From: Thermoleophilia bacterium
GTDB lineage: Bacteria; Actinomycetota; Thermoleophilia; Miltoncostaeales; Miltoncostaeaceae
NCBI GenBank assembly: GCA_020848615.1
Contig: JADLHW010000063.1
Location: 22,588-86,587, forward strand
Length of the DNA stretch: 64,000 nucleotides
Direction: 5' to 3'
This document shows, in pieces, positions 1-8,488 of this stretch; within the stretch, counting starts at the first letter, position 1, and each line of letters starts with the position of its first letter. The notes below the pieces were generated by a model, which saw only the letters and a program-made list of their open reading frames with translations, was not told the DNA's origin and searched no databases. Both the position numbers and the translations under genes were made by a program.

Positions 1-1779
1 CACCGGTTCACCCCGGACCCCGGGCGGATCTACGGCGTCATCTCGCTGGTGTTCTGGTCGCTCATCATCATCGTGACCCTGAAGTACGTCGTGCTGATCA
101 TGCGGGCCGACAACCAGGGGGAGGGCGGCATCATGGCCCTCGTCGCCCTGGTCAAGCGCATCCCGTCCTCGGCGCGCATCGGCGGCGGGCTCATCCTCCT
201 GGGGATCTTCGGCGCGTCGCTGTTCTACGGCGACGGGATGATCACGCCCGCCATCTCGGTGCTGTCGGCCGTGGAGGGCCTGGAGGTCGCCAGCCCCGGC
301 ATCGACTCACTCGTGGTGCCCATGGCGCTGGCGATCCTCACGGGCCTGTTCGCCGTGCAGCGGTTCGGGACGGGCGCGGTGGGCCGGCTGTTCGGCCCCG
401 TGATGCTCGCGTGGTTCACCACGCTCGGCGTGCTGGGCGTCATGGAGATCCGCGTCCACCCCGGCGTGCTGCAGAGCCTGTCACCCACCTACGCGGTGCG
501 GTTCTTCGTCGACAACGGGTCGCTGGCGTTCCTCGCGCTCGGCTCCGTGGTGCTGGCCGTGACCGGGGCGGAGGCCCTGTACGCCGACATGGGGCACTTC
601 GGGCGCCCCGCGATCACCCGCGCGTGGCTGCTGATCGCGTTCCCCGCGCTGCTGCTGAACTACATGGGGCAGGGCGCGCTGCTGGTGAACGAACCCGCCG
701 CCCGGGACAACCCCTTCTACCGGCTCGCGCCGGAGTGGGGGCAGATCCCGCTGGTGGTGCTGGCGACCTGCGCCACCGTGGTGGCCTCGCAGGCGGTCAT
801 CTCCGGCGCGTTCTCGGTGACCCGCCAGGCCATCCAGCTCGGGTTCCTGCCGCGCATGGCGGTGCGCCACACCTCCGCCGACGAGGCCGGGCAGATCTAC
901 GTCCCGGCGATCAACTGGCTGCTGTACGTCGCGGTGTTCGCCCTGGTGCTGGGCTTCCAGTCGAGCTCGAACCTCGCGTCGGCGTACGGCATCGCCGTGA
1001 CCGCGACGCTCGCGATCGACACGCTCCTGGCCTTCTACGTGATCCGGCAGCTGTGGGGGAAGCCCGTGTGGATGGTCGCCCTGGGCGTCACCGGGTTCCT
1101 CGTCGTCGACCTGGCGTTCTTCGCCGCGAACACGACGAAGATCCTGCACGGCGGCTGGTTCCCCATCCTCATGGGGCTCGTCGCGTTCACGATGCTGTCC
1201 ACCTGGTGGCGCGGCAGGCGGCTGGCGCTGCGCCGGCTGGCCGAGCGCGAGATGCCGCTCAAGAAGTTCATCCAGCTCCTGCGCGCCCAATGGGCCCGCT
1301 CCATCCCCGGCATCCCCCTCACGCGCGTCCCCGGCACCGCGGTGTACCTCACCGCGATCGACGGCGGCACCCCGATGCCGCTCAACCGGAACCTCGAGCA
1401 CAACCACGTGCTGCACCAGCGCATCGTGCTGTTCACCTCACGGGTGCGCGGCGTCCCGCTCATCGGCGACGACGAGCGGCTCGAGGTGAGCGAACTGGGG
1501 CAGGGCATCGTGCGGGTCGTCGCGTCCTACGGGTTCCAGGAGCAGCCCAACGTGCCCGCCGCGCTGCGCCTGGCCGCCGCGCACGGCCTGGACGTCGACC
1601 CGGACCACGCCTCGTACTTCCTGGGGCACGTCACGCTGAACCCCGTGGACGGCGAGGGCATGGCCCTGTGGCGCAAGAAGCTGTTCGCCTGGATGAGCAA
1701 GAACTCGTTCCGCGCGTCGACCTACCTGGGCGTGAAGTCCGACGAGGTCATCGAGGTCGGCACCCAGGTCGACATCTGA
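1..1779 (+). CDS. kup: Kup family potassium uptake protein, 5' end cut by window edge
   Basis: Inner-membrane K+ uptake protein of the KUP/HAK family, which takes up K+ with protons. The frame is open from base 1 and the first residues (HRFTPDPGRIYGVISLVFW) already match Kup, so the track's GTG at 49 is not the start; about 40 N-terminal residues lie outside the window. Family blocks are clear: MRADNQGEGGI, FFYGDGMITPAISVLSA-like, EALYADMGHFG, LNYMGQGALL and ASQAVISGAFS. About 12 membrane segments are followed by the cytoplasmic C-terminal domain ending GTQVDI, like E. coli Kup's GTQVEI. It converges on corA across a short hairpin. Confidence 0.97.
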   Translation, partial: HRFTPDPGRIYGVISLVFWSLIIIVTLKYVVLIMRADNQGEGGIMALVALVKRIPSSARIGGGLILLGIFGASLFYGDGMITPAISVLSAVEGLEVASPGIDSLVVPMALAILTGLFAVQRFGTGAVGRLFGPVMLAWFTTLGVLGVMEIRVHPGVLQSLSPTYAVRFFVDNGSLAFLALGSVVLAVTGAEALYADMGHFGRPAITRAWLLIAFPALLLNYMGQGALLVNEPAARDNPFYRLAPEWGQIPLVVLATCATVVASQAVISGAFSVTRQAIQLGFLPRMAVRHTSADEAGQIYVPAINWLLYVAVFALVLGFQSSSNLASAYGIAVTATLAIDTLLAFYVIRQLWGKPVWMVALGVTGFLVVDLAFFAANTTKILHGGWFPILMGLVAFTMLSTWWRGRRLALRRLAEREMPLKKFIQLLRAQWARSIPGIPLTRVPGTAVYLTAIDGGTPMPLNRNLEHNHVLHQRIVLFTSRVRGVPLIGDDERLEVSELGQGIVRVVASYGFQEQPNVPAALRLAAAHGLDVDPDHASYFLGHVTLNPVDGEGMALWRKKLFAWMSKNSFRASTYLGVKSDEVIEVGTQVDI

Positions 1780-1784
1780 CCGGG

Positions 1785-1799
1785 CGCCCCGCGGGGGCG
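1785..1799. terminator. Hairpin between convergent kup and corA
   Basis: CGCCCC-GCG-GGGGCG forms a perfect 6-bp stem with a 3-nt loop just after the kup stop and just before the corA stop. There is no T-tract. It could serve both strands. Confidence 0.45.
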
Positions 1800-2807
1800 T
1801 CAGATCCAGCGTTTCCTGCGGAACCACACCAGCAGGGCCGCGCCGGTGCCCAGCATCACGGCGATCGTGAAGATCACGCTCCACGTGCCGTGGCGGGCGA
1901 GGAACAGCCCGTCCACGTTCATGCCGTAGAAGCCGGTGATCAGGGTCATGGGCAGCACGATCCCCGACAGGATCGTGAGCACGCGGATCACCTCGTTCAG
2001 GCGGTGGGTGATGACCGCCTCGTTGGTGGCCTCCAGGGCCTCGGCGACCTCCTTGTAGTTCTCCAGGAGGTCCCAGATGCGCTCGTTCTTGTCGACGATG
2101 TCGTCGAAGTAGATCTCGAGGTCCTGCGGCGCGTACTCCTTCACGTGCCGCTCCAGGAGCCGCAGCGTGGGTCGCTGCGGCTTGATGATCTTCCGGTAGT
2201 TGATGATCTCCTGCTTGACGTTGGAGATGTCCCGGACGATCTCCTCGCCGCCGCCCTCGAAGATCTGGTCCTCGAGCAGGTCGAGCTTGAAGCCGATCTT
2301 GTCGAGGATCGGGAAGCAGTAGTCGAACATCGAGTCGACGATCTCGTAGAGCAGGTAGCCGGAGCCCTTGCTCATGTGCGCCTCGCGCTCGTCCTCCCGC
2401 GCGTTGCACCGCGCCCACAGCGCCGACAGCGGCTTCAGGGACTCGTTGGGGATCGTGATGATGAGATCCCGGGCGACGAACACGTTCAGCTCGGCCGCCT
2501 GCAGCCGCTGCGTGCGCTTGTCGAAGCGGGGGAAGTGGAGAACGATGAAGACGTACTCGTCGTACTCGTCGATCTTCGCCCGCTGCCGGCGCCGCGAGCG
2601 GACGTCCTCGATGTCCAGCGGGTGGAAGTCGTGGTGCTCGGCGAGCCAGTCGATCTCCAGCTCGCTCGGCGACTCGATGTTCAGCCAGGTGAGGCCGTGC
2701 GCCTCCAGGCGCTGTACATCGGGTTCCTTGGGCGGTGCGTTCTGGGTCTCAGCGAAGTGCCGCGAGGCCCGAGACGACGCTCGGCGGATCTTCGGCAGGT
2801 TCGCCAT
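1800..2807 (-). CDS. corA: CorA family magnesium/cobalt transporter
   Basis: Pentameric Mg2+ channel of the CorA family. The 335-residue length is normal. The N-terminal two thirds is the cytoplasmic alpha/beta funnel with long acidic helices. The C-terminus has two membrane helices, the first ending in the selectivity motif YGMNVDG (a GMN variant with the usual spacing), and a basic tail FRRKRWI. The start is an ATG with no convincing Shine-Dalgarno (SD) sequence. Its linkage to kup looks like simple adjacency, since they are convergent. Confidence 0.95.
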   Translation of the reverse strand: MANLPKIRRASSRASRHFAETQNAPPKEPDVQRLEAHGLTWLNIESPSELEIDWLAEHHDFHPLDIEDVRSRRRQRAKIDEYDEYVFIVLHFPRFDKRTQRLQAAELNVFVARDLIITIPNESLKPLSALWARCNAREDEREAHMSKGSGYLLYEIVDSMFDYCFPILDKIGFKLDLLEDQIFEGGGEEIVRDISNVKQEIINYRKIIKPQRPTLRLLERHVKEYAPQDLEIYFDDIVDKNERIWDLLENYKEVAEALEATNEAVITHRLNEVIRVLTILSGIVLPMTLITGFYGMNVDGLFLARHGTWSVIFTIAVMLGTGAALLVWFRRKRWI

Positions 2808-2941
2808 CGTCCGTCCGCATCGTCATCGGCATGATGTCGCGCCCAGGGGTCACGCGGCCGAGTGTAGCCCAGCGCCGCACCGCCCGTGAGGACGGGATGT
2901 CACGCATCGCGGCGGGCCGGCCGCCGACGCCGCGCCGCGGG

Positions 2942-3613
2942 TCAGTCGATGAGGCCGTTGCGGTACGCGTACCGCGTGGCCTCGGTGCGGTTGCCGACGC
3001 CGAGCTTGCGGTAGATGTTCGACAGGTGGAACTTCACCGTCTGCTCGGTGACGTACAGCTTGCTGGCGATGTCGAGGTTCGACAGGCCCTCGGCGACGAG
3101 CTTGAGGATCGAGAGCTCGCGGTCCGTGAGGCCGCCGGGGTTCTGCGCGGTGACCGGCTCGGTCGCCCCTCCGCCGCCGGAGCCCCGCGGGTGGTAGACG
3201 GTGCCCTCCACCACCTGCCGGATGGTGGACGGCAGGTCCAGCGGGTTGATGGACTTCACCACGTAGCCGGCCGCGCCCTGGCCCAGCGCCTGCTCGATGT
3301 GCTCGGAGTCCTCGAACATCGACAGGATGATGACCTTGACGTCCGGGTGGCTCTTCTTGAGCTGCTGCAGCGTGGTGAGGCCGTCACCCTTCGGCATGCG
3401 CAGGTCGAGGATCACCACGTCCGGCCGCACCTTCGGCACCAGGGCGATCATGTCCTCGCCGTTCATCGCCTCGCCCACGACCTTGATGTCCGGGGCGGTC
3501 TCCAGCGCCCGCTTGATGCCGTCGAGCATCAGGCGGTGGTCGTCGGCGATCGCGACGCGGAGTGGAGGCTTGTTGATGGCGGCGACGGGGTCCGGCAACT
3601 TGGCAGTCGTCAC
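2942..3613 (-). CDS. NarL/FixJ-type response regulator
   Basis: Two-component DNA-binding response regulator of 223 residues. An N-terminal receiver domain (about 18-135) has the acidic pair ADDH, phospho-acceptor Asp70 in VVILDLRMP, and the conserved Lys in GYVVKS. A Gly-rich linker leads to a LuxR-type helix-turn-helix (about 160-215: LTDRELSILKLVAEG and TVKFHLSNIYRKLGV). It starts at GTG. It lies near a stand-alone receiver gene and a divergently transcribed NarX/DesK-type kinase (4291-5436), its most likely partner. The target genes cannot be read from the sequence. A G+C-rich imperfect hairpin around 2910-2930 may terminate it. Confidence 0.93.
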   Translation of the reverse strand: MTTAKLPDPVAAINKPPLRVAIADDHRLMLDGIKRALETAPDIKVVGEAMNGEDMIALVPKVRPDVVILDLRMPKGDGLTTLQQLKKSHPDVKVIILSMFEDSEHIEQALGQGAAGYVVKSINPLDLPSTIRQVVEGTVYHPRGSGGGGATEPVTAQNPGGLTDRELSILKLVAEGLSNLDIASKLYVTEQTVKFHLSNIYRKLGVGNRTEATRYAYRNGLID

Positions 3614-3722
3614 GAGGACGGTATCGGCGCTGCGGACGGATTCCTGAAGCAGCGACGACCAGAACCCTATCGTCCCGCTCGGACGGGCGGTAGCCGGGTG
3701 AGGTCCGTTGCACCCTGGGTGG

Positions 3723-3737
3723 GGCGGGCGACCCGCC
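3723..3737 (-). terminator. Candidate hairpin downstream of the receiver gene
   Basis: GGCGGG-CGA-CCCGCC gives a 6-bp stem just past the receiver-domain stop codon on the minus strand. No T-tract. Weak evidence by itself. Confidence 0.35.
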
Positions 3738-3744
3738 GCCGGGA

Positions 3745-4116
3745 TCAGTCGATCTCGGGCCCGTGGCGCTTGATCGCGGCGACGATGTCCGCCGCCGGGG
3801 TGCCCTTCACCAGGAACTCGGAGGCGCCGCTGTCGAGGCCCGCGGCGATCTCGTGCTCCTTGTCCGCCACCGACAGCATCAGCACCGCGACGTCCGGGAT
3901 GCGCGACTTGAGCTCCAGCGTCGCCTCGAGGCCGTCCACGCCGGGCATGGACAGGTCCATGAGCACGACGTCGGGACGGTGCTCCTCGGCCAGCTCGAGG
4001 GCCTCGGCGCCGTTGTTCGCCTCGGCGACGACCTCGATCTGGGAGTCGCGTTCCAGGAGCCGGCGCAGGAGCGACCGGAACCTGGCGTTGTCATCTGCAA
4101 GAAGGACTCGGACCAT
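3745..4116 (-). CDS. Stand-alone receiver-domain protein (CheY/Spo0F-like)
   Basis: A 123-residue protein that is only a receiver domain: LLADDN acidic pocket, phospho-Asp54 in VVLMDLSMPG, and Lys in FLVKGTP; it ends right after the last helix with no output domain. The track starts 68 residues earlier, but that extension is unlike any receiver, so I use the ATG giving MVRVLLADDN. It is divergent from the histidine kinase (174 bp apart). It may be a phosphate sink, a relay protein or an allosteric partner of the kinase. Which of these is inference; the receiver fold itself is clear. Confidence 0.9.
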   Translation of the reverse strand: MVRVLLADDNARFRSLLRRLLERDSQIEVVAEANNGAEALELAEEHRPDVVLMDLSMPGVDGLEATLELKSRIPDVAVLMLSVADKEHEIAAGLDSGASEFLVKGTPAADIVAAIKRHGPEID

Positions 4117-4267
4117 CACGGTTCGACGGAGACCCTCGCTACTCGCATCGCTGGTGGGGTGTGCGCACTTCGCGGAAGAGCCTAAGCCGGTCACAGTCTC
4201 CGGATGCCTAGACGCGTGGACGGTTCTTCGGACCGGAGAGGTATAGGACCGGGGAACGTCACGCAAG

Positions 4268-4287
4268 TTGCGATCGATAGGATCGCA
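4268..4287. promoter_or_regulatory. Dyad overlapping the -10 of the kinase-trp operon
   Basis: TGCGATC-GATAG-GATCGCA is a perfect 7-bp inverted repeat with a 5-bp spacer. It contains a TAGGAT -10 hexamer placed 7 nt before the kinase ATG, so transcription would begin at the start codon. A bound protein here would block the promoter. The same half-sites with the same spacing occur upstream of gltB (43831-43849). Confidence 0.55.
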
Positions 4288-4290
4288 CAG

Positions 4291-5436
4291 ATGGCCGAAC
4301 AAGAAACGCATGTGGATCACGCCGCGGTTCGCGGTTTGCTTGCGGTCCTCGATTGCCCGGTGTCACCCAGCGGCCTTTCCGACGGCCTCGCCGCCGTCGT
4401 GGAACGGCTCACCGATGCGGTCGGCGCCTCGGCGGCGGCCGTGGTGACCCGCACGGGCAAGGCGGGTTCGCGGATTCTGGCGAATTCCCGCTTCGCGGAG
4501 GACGAGGCGGCCTCCCTCGACGAGCACGCCGGTGATCTGGTGGAGCGCGCGAACGCCGGCGAGACCGGCGACCCCGTGGCCGTTCCGGTGCCCGGGGCGC
4601 TCGGCGACGTGGCCCTGGTGGTGGCCGGTCACGACCACGGCGACCTCCTGAACGCCGCGGCGCTGCGTGCCGCCGCGGAGCGGGTGGGAGCGGCCATCGA
4701 GGTGGCCCGGCTGCGCAGCGACCTGGACCGGGCGATGGCCCAGATCCTGGAGACCGACGAGCGCCTCCTGGGCCGCATCGGCCTGGACATCCACGACGGG
4801 CCCACCCAGCACCTGTCGGTGGCGCTGCTGGAGATCCAGCTGCTGGAGGCCGACCTCGCCGACGCGGCGTCGAACGGGGTCGAGCTGCCGGACGGGCTGC
4901 TGGGCTCGATGGAGCGCATCTACGAGACCCTCGGCGGTGCGCTCACCGAGATGCGCGAGCTCATCGGCCACCTGCGGCCCGCCCAGTTCGAGAACCGCCG
5001 TCTCTCCGAGATCCTGCAGGACGCCCTCACCGCGTTCGAGGCGCGCAGCGGGACGCCGGTGCAGGCCGAGATGTCGGGCGAGTTCCCGGTGAACGGGGTC
5101 TCGGTGACCCAGCGCATCACCTTCTACCGGGTGCTGCAGGAGGCCCTGAACAACGCGCACCGCCACGGGCATGCCCGGCACATCGGGGTGCGGGCCTCCG
5201 ACGAGGACGGCGGCACCCGCCTGGTGGTCGCCGACGACGGCAGGGGCTTCGACGCCGAGGCGGCGCTCAAGCCGCGCTCCGGCGCCCCGATCGCCCGCTT
5301 CGGCCTGCACGGGATGCGGGACCGCACCAACATGCTGGGCGGCACCTTCACGGTCACCAGCGCCCCCGGCGAGGGGTGCACCATCGAGGTGTTCCTGCCC
5401 ACCTGGCGCCCCGAGGACGATCCGTCGCGTGCCTGA
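4291..5436 (+). CDS. NarX/DesK-type sensor histidine kinase, cytoplasmic
   Basis: A 381-residue kinase with no membrane segment, so it is probably a cytosolic sensor. Residues about 10-135 resemble a GAF-like sensor fold (weak similarity). Residues about 155-235 are a HisKA_3 dimerisation domain with phospho-His168 in LDIHDGPTQHL. The C-terminus is a HATPase_c domain (N box EALNNAHRHG, G boxes VADDGRGFD and FGLHGMRDRTNMLGG). I chose ATG 4291 over the track start because a -10 element sits 7 nt upstream. Its stop overlaps trpF by 8 nt, so the kinase is translated as the first gene of a trpFBA operon. The likely partners are the two response-regulator genes to its left. Confidence 0.9.
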   Translation: MAEQETHVDHAAVRGLLAVLDCPVSPSGLSDGLAAVVERLTDAVGASAAAVVTRTGKAGSRILANSRFAEDEAASLDEHAGDLVERANAGETGDPVAVPVPGALGDVALVVAGHDHGDLLNAAALRAAAERVGAAIEVARLRSDLDRAMAQILETDERLLGRIGLDIHDGPTQHLSVALLEIQLLEADLADAASNGVELPDGLLGSMERIYETLGGALTEMRELIGHLRPAQFENRRLSEILQDALTAFEARSGTPVQAEMSGEFPVNGVSVTQRITFYRVLQEALNNAHRHGHARHIGVRASDEDGGTRLVVADDGRGFDAEAALKPRSGAPIARFGLHGMRDRTNMLGGTFTVTSAPGEGCTIEVFLPTWRPEDDPSRA

Positions 5437-5464
5437 GCGGGTACGCGTGCCTGAGCGGGTACGC
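5429..5464 (+). repeat. Perfect 18-bp tandem duplication at the kinase/trpF junction
   Basis: The unit GTGCCTGAGCGGGTACGC occurs twice back to back. In the trpF frame it encodes VPERVR twice, and each copy carries a GTG and the kinase-frame TGA. The 18-bp length keeps the frame, so trpF gains six residues and a spare start codon. Confidence 0.9.
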
Positions 5465-6067
5465 GTGAAGGTGTGCGGGCTCACGGTCCCGCGGGAGGCG
5501 GCCGCGTGCGCCGAGCTGGGGGCGTGGGCCGTGGGCGTGGTGTTCGCGCCGGAGAGCCCCCGCCGGGTCGACGTGGCGACGGCCGCCGGGGTGCTGGCGG
5601 TCCTCCCGCCGGAGGTCCGCCGCGTGGGGGTGTTCGTGGACGCCACCCCGGAGGAGCTGGCGGCGGCGGCGGCGGGCTGCGGGCTCACCCACGTGCAGGT
5701 CCACGGGGCGACCGACGTCGCCGCGGCCCGCCGGGCCACCGGCCTGCCGGTGATCCTGGGGATCCCGTACGACGGGGCGGGGGCGTCGGCGCGCGCCGAC
5801 GCCTCGGACGCCGACCTGGTGCTGTTCGACGCCGCCGTCCCGGGGCGTCACGGCGGCACCGGCACCACCCTCGACTGGGACGCGCTGGCGGCCGGCCGGC
5901 CCCGGCGGGCGTTCGGCCTCGCCGGGGGACTCACCCCGTCGAATGTGGGCGACGCGGTGCGTAGGGTGCAGCCGTCGTTCGTGGACGTCTCGAGCGGCGT
6001 GGAGTCCGCGCCCGGCCGGAAGGACCCGGACCTGGTGCGGCGGTTCATGGAGGCCGTGCGTGGCTGA
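5429..6067 (+). CDS. trpF: Phosphoribosylanthranilate isomerase
   Basis: Third step of tryptophan synthesis from anthranilate (PRA to CdRP), a TIM barrel. About 212 residues, with the hallmark [12 protein letters not shown] at the first strand (catalytic Cys) and the phosphate-binding [15 protein letters not shown] and [16 protein letters not shown] near the end. GTG 5429 is chosen because it creates the same 8-nt RTGNCTGA overlap seen at trpF/trpB and trpB/trpA; GTG 5447 or 5465 remain possible because of the 18-bp duplication. trpC, trpD and trpE are not in the window. Confidence 0.95.
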   Translation: MPERVRVPERVRVKVCGLTVPREAAACAELGAWAVGVVFAPESPRRVDVATAAGVLAVLPPEVRRVGVFVDATPEELAAAAAGCGLTHVQVHGATDVAAARRATGLPVILGIPYDGAGASARADASDADLVLFDAAVPGRHGGTGTTLDWDALAAGRPRRAFGLAGGLTPSNVGDAVRRVQPSFVDVSSGVESAPGRKDPDLVRRFMEAVRG

Positions 6068-7244
6068 GGTGACACAACGGTTCGGGCCGTTCGGGGGCAG
6101 GTACGTCCCGGAGACGGTCATCGCCGCCCTCGACGAGCTGGCGGACGCGTACCAGCGCCTGCGCGACGACCCGGGCTTCCGCGGCGAGCTGGAGGGGCTG
6201 CTCGGCGCGTACGTGGGCCGGCCCACGCCGCTGTACCGCGCGCGGCGCCTGGGCGAGGCGTACGGCATCGGGCGGCTGTACCTCAAGCGCGAGGACCTGT
6301 GCCACACCGGCGCCCACAAGATCAACAACGCCCTCGGGCAGGTGCTGCTCGCCCGGCGGATGGGCAAGCGGCGCATCATCGCCGAGACCGGCGCGGGGCA
6401 GCACGGCGTGGCCACCGCCACCGCCGCGTCGCTGTTCGGCATGGAGTGCTGCGTCTACATGGGGCGCCTGGACATGCGGCGCCAGCGCCTCAACGTGATC
6501 CGGATGAAGATGCTGGGCGCCGAGGTGCGGCCCGTCGACGCGGGCACCGGCACCCTCAAGCACGCCACCAGCGAGGCGATCCGCGACTGGGTGACCAACG
6601 TGGAGGGCACCCACTACGTGATCGGCTCCGCGGTGGGGCCGGCTCCGTACCCGGAGATCGTCGCGGACCTGCAGCGGGTGATCGGCGACGAGACCCGCGA
6701 GCAGATCCTCGCCGAGGAGGGGCGCCTGCCGGGCACCGTGGTGGCGTGCGTGGGCGGCGGCTCGAACGCCATCGGGATGTTCCGGGCGTTCCTCGACGAC
6801 GCCGAGGTGGCGATCGTGGGCGTGGAGGCCGCGGGCGACGGCATCGGGACCGGGCGCCACGGGGCGTCGCTGTCGGTGGGCCGGCCCGGCGTGCTGCACG
6901 GCTCCTACAGCTACCTGCTGCAGGACGACGACGGCCAGGTCGCCGAGGCCCACTCCATCTCCGCGGGCCTGGACTACCCGGGCGTGGGACCCCAGCACAG
7001 CCACCTGCGCGACACCGGCCGGGTGCGCTACGAGGCCGTCACCGACGCCGAGGCGCTGGAGGCCTTCTCGCTCACCTGTGGCACGGAGGGCATCATCCCG
7101 GCGCTCGAGAGCTCCCACGCGCTGGCCGTCCTCGCCCGCGAGGGGCGGGTGATGGACGCCGCCGGCCCGGTGGTGGTGTGCCTGTCGGGGCGCGGCGACA
7201 AGGACGTCGATCAGGCCAGCGCGGCCCTGGGCATCGATGTCTGA
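6060..7244 (+). CDS. trpB: Tryptophan synthase beta subunit
   Basis: PLP enzyme joining indole and serine to make tryptophan in the alpha2beta2 complex. 394 residues, standard length. PLP lysine is Lys87 in [14 protein letters not shown]; the phosphate loop is [10 protein letters not shown]; the C-terminal [12 protein letters not shown] is intact. The track ORF starts inside trpF, but the family N-terminus ([14 protein letters not shown]) fits GTG 6060, which overlaps the trpF stop by 8 nt; GTG 6069 is an alternative. It is translationally coupled to trpF and trpA. Confidence 0.97.
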   Translation: MAEVTQRFGPFGGRYVPETVIAALDELADAYQRLRDDPGFRGELEGLLGAYVGRPTPLYRARRLGEAYGIGRLYLKREDLCHTGAHKINNALGQVLLARRMGKRRIIAETGAGQHGVATATAASLFGMECCVYMGRLDMRRQRLNVIRMKMLGAEVRPVDAGTGTLKHATSEAIRDWVTNVEGTHYVIGSAVGPAPYPEIVADLQRVIGDETREQILAEEGRLPGTVVACVGGGSNAIGMFRAFLDDAEVAIVGVEAAGDGIGTGRHGASLSVGRPGVLHGSYSYLLQDDDGQVAEAHSISAGLDYPGVGPQHSHLRDTGRVRYEAVTDAEALEAFSLTCGTEGIIPALESSHALAVLAREGRVMDAAGPVVVCLSGRGDKDVDQASAALGIDV

Positions 7245-8049
7245 CGGCGCGGCCCGCATCGCGGCGGCCTTCCCGGCGGACCGCGCGGCGTTCATCCCGT
7301 ACGTGATGGGCGGCTTCCCGGATGTGGCGGCGAGCCTCGCACACGCCCGCGCGATCGGGCCGCACGCCGACGTGCTGGAGATCGGCATCCCGTACTCCGA
7401 CCCCCTGGCCGACGGGCCCACCATCCAGGCCGCCGGGCAGCGCGCCCTGGACGCCGGCACCCGGCCGGGCGACGTGCTGGAGATGGCCGAGGAGCTGCGG
7501 GGCGGCCCGCCGGTCGTGCTGATGACCTACGTGAACCTGCTGATGGCGGCCGGGCCGCGGGCGTTCTTCGAGCGCGCCGCGCGCGCCGGCGTGGCGGGCA
7601 TGATCGTGCCGGACCTGCCCATCGACGAGGGGGACGACATCCGGGACGCCGCGGCCCGGGCGGGCGTCGCGATGGTGCCGCTGGCCGCGCCCACCACCAC
7701 CGACCGGCGCATGGCGATGATCGGCCGCCGCGCCGCCGGCTTCACCTACCTGGTGTCGGTCGCCGGCGTGACGGGCGGCGAGCTGGAGGTGGGGGAGGCC
7801 CTGCGCCGGTTCGTGGAGCGCGCCCGCCGGGCCGTGGACACCCCGCTGGCGGTGGGCTTCGGGATCCGCACGCCCGAGCAGGCGGCCGCGATCGGCGCCT
7901 TCGCCGACGGGGTGGTGGTGGCGAGCCAGCTCATCCGGATGATCGAGGCGTCACCCGACCCCCGGGCCTGCGGACCGGAGCTCGCGGCCTATGCGGAACG
8001 GCTCCAGGACGCCCTGCGGGCCGCGCGAAACGTGCCGCCCGGCTCGTGA
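7237..8049 (+). CDS. trpA: Tryptophan synthase alpha subunit
   Basis: Cleaves indole-3-glycerol phosphate to indole, which passes to TrpB. 270-residue TIM barrel. Catalytic Glu48 lies in [19 protein letters not shown] with Asp59 in the same block; the phosphate-binding regions VSVAGVTG and [11 protein letters not shown] are present. The ATG overlaps the trpB stop by 8 nt (ATGTCTGA). It is the last gene of the kinase-trpFBA operon. I see no strong terminator directly after it; the cold-shock promoter region follows. Confidence 0.97.
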   Translation: MSDGAARIAAAFPADRAAFIPYVMGGFPDVAASLAHARAIGPHADVLEIGIPYSDPLADGPTIQAAGQRALDAGTRPGDVLEMAEELRGGPPVVLMTYVNLLMAAGPRAFFERAARAGVAGMIVPDLPIDEGDDIRDAAARAGVAMVPLAAPTTTDRRMAMIGRRAAGFTYLVSVAGVTGGELEVGEALRRFVERARRAVDTPLAVGFGIRTPEQAAAIGAFADGVVVASQLIRMIEASPDPRACGPELAAYAERLQDALRAARNVPPGS

Positions 8050-8077
8050 CGAAGGTGGCGAACGCCGTGACGTGCGC

Positions 8078-8209
8078 TAGCATCGCGCATCAGCCAGGTC
8101 GAATGCGCCTGGCACGCATCATGCGGGACCGTGGTCGAAGTCGCTCGTAGGGCACCGCCGTACGCGTTTTCACCCTGGATCTCGCCACCTTACATTGGAA
8201 GGAAGCAGC
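8078..8209 (+). promoter_or_regulatory. Promoter and structured 5' leader of the cold-shock gene
   Basis: A TAGCAT -10-like hexamer at 8078 would start a leader of about 120 nt. The leader can form competing hairpins: GCGCAT (8085) with ATGCGC (8103), GCCAGG (8093) with CCTGGC (8108), and ATGCG (8103) with CGCAT (8115). These share bases, so only one can form at a time. Long leaders that change fold with temperature are established for E. coli cspA; a similar role here is inference. Confidence 0.45.
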
Positions 8210-8413
8210 ATGGCGCAGGGCGTCGTCAAGTGGTTCAACGCCGAGAAGGGGTATGGCTTCATCACCCCGGATGACGGTGGAAAGGACCTGTTCGTCCACT
8301 ACTCGGAGATCCAGTCGTCCGGGTACCGCTCGCTCGAGGAAGGCCAGCGGGTCAACTACGAGCCACAGGACAGCCCGAAGGGTCCGCAGGCCAGCCAGGT
8401 CAGCCCACTCTAA
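8210..8413 (+). CDS. CspA-family cold-shock protein
   Basis: Small single-stranded nucleic-acid chaperone of 67 residues with one cold-shock OB fold. RNP1 (KGYGFI) and RNP2 (LFVHYSEI; the usual FVHFSAI) are both visible after the standard start [17 protein letters not shown] 8210 is preceded by a good SD sequence, GGAAGGA, so the track's five extra residues are dropped. It is monocistronic, with a long leader and a strong hairpin after the stop. Csp members range from cold-induced to constitutive, and the sequence does not say which this is. Confidence 0.96.
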   Translation: MAQGVVKWFNAEKGYGFITPDDGGKDLFVHYSEIQSSGYRSLEEGQRVNYEPQDSPKGPQASQVSPL

Positions 8414-8440
8414 GGCGAAGCGACACCACGGCAGCACACG

Positions 8441-8474
8441 CGGGGCGCCACTCTCCCGGGGGAGCGGCGCCCCG
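8441..8474. terminator. Strong hairpin between csp and the convergent membrane-protein gene
   Basis: CGGGGCGCC (8441-8449) pairs perfectly with GGCGCCCCG (8466-8474), with an inner CTCCC/GGGAG stem. No T-tract. It lies between two convergent stop codons and could serve both. Confidence 0.65.
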
Positions 8475-8488
8475 CAGTGCGTCCGGGC

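Noticed and set aside
411-2834. 807-codon plus-strand ORF over kup and corA
   Set aside because: Arg/Ala/Pro-rich shadow of kup, then antisense of corA.
3598-3613. TACCGT as a leaderless -10 for the NarL-type regulator
   Set aside because: Only 4 nt separate it from the GTG, too short compared with the 6-8 nt seen elsewhere.
8429-8437. Riboswitch or attenuator in the trp operon
   Set aside because: The kinase-trp operon appears leaderless and the junctions are overlaps, leaving no space for a leader peptide or T-box; none was seen.
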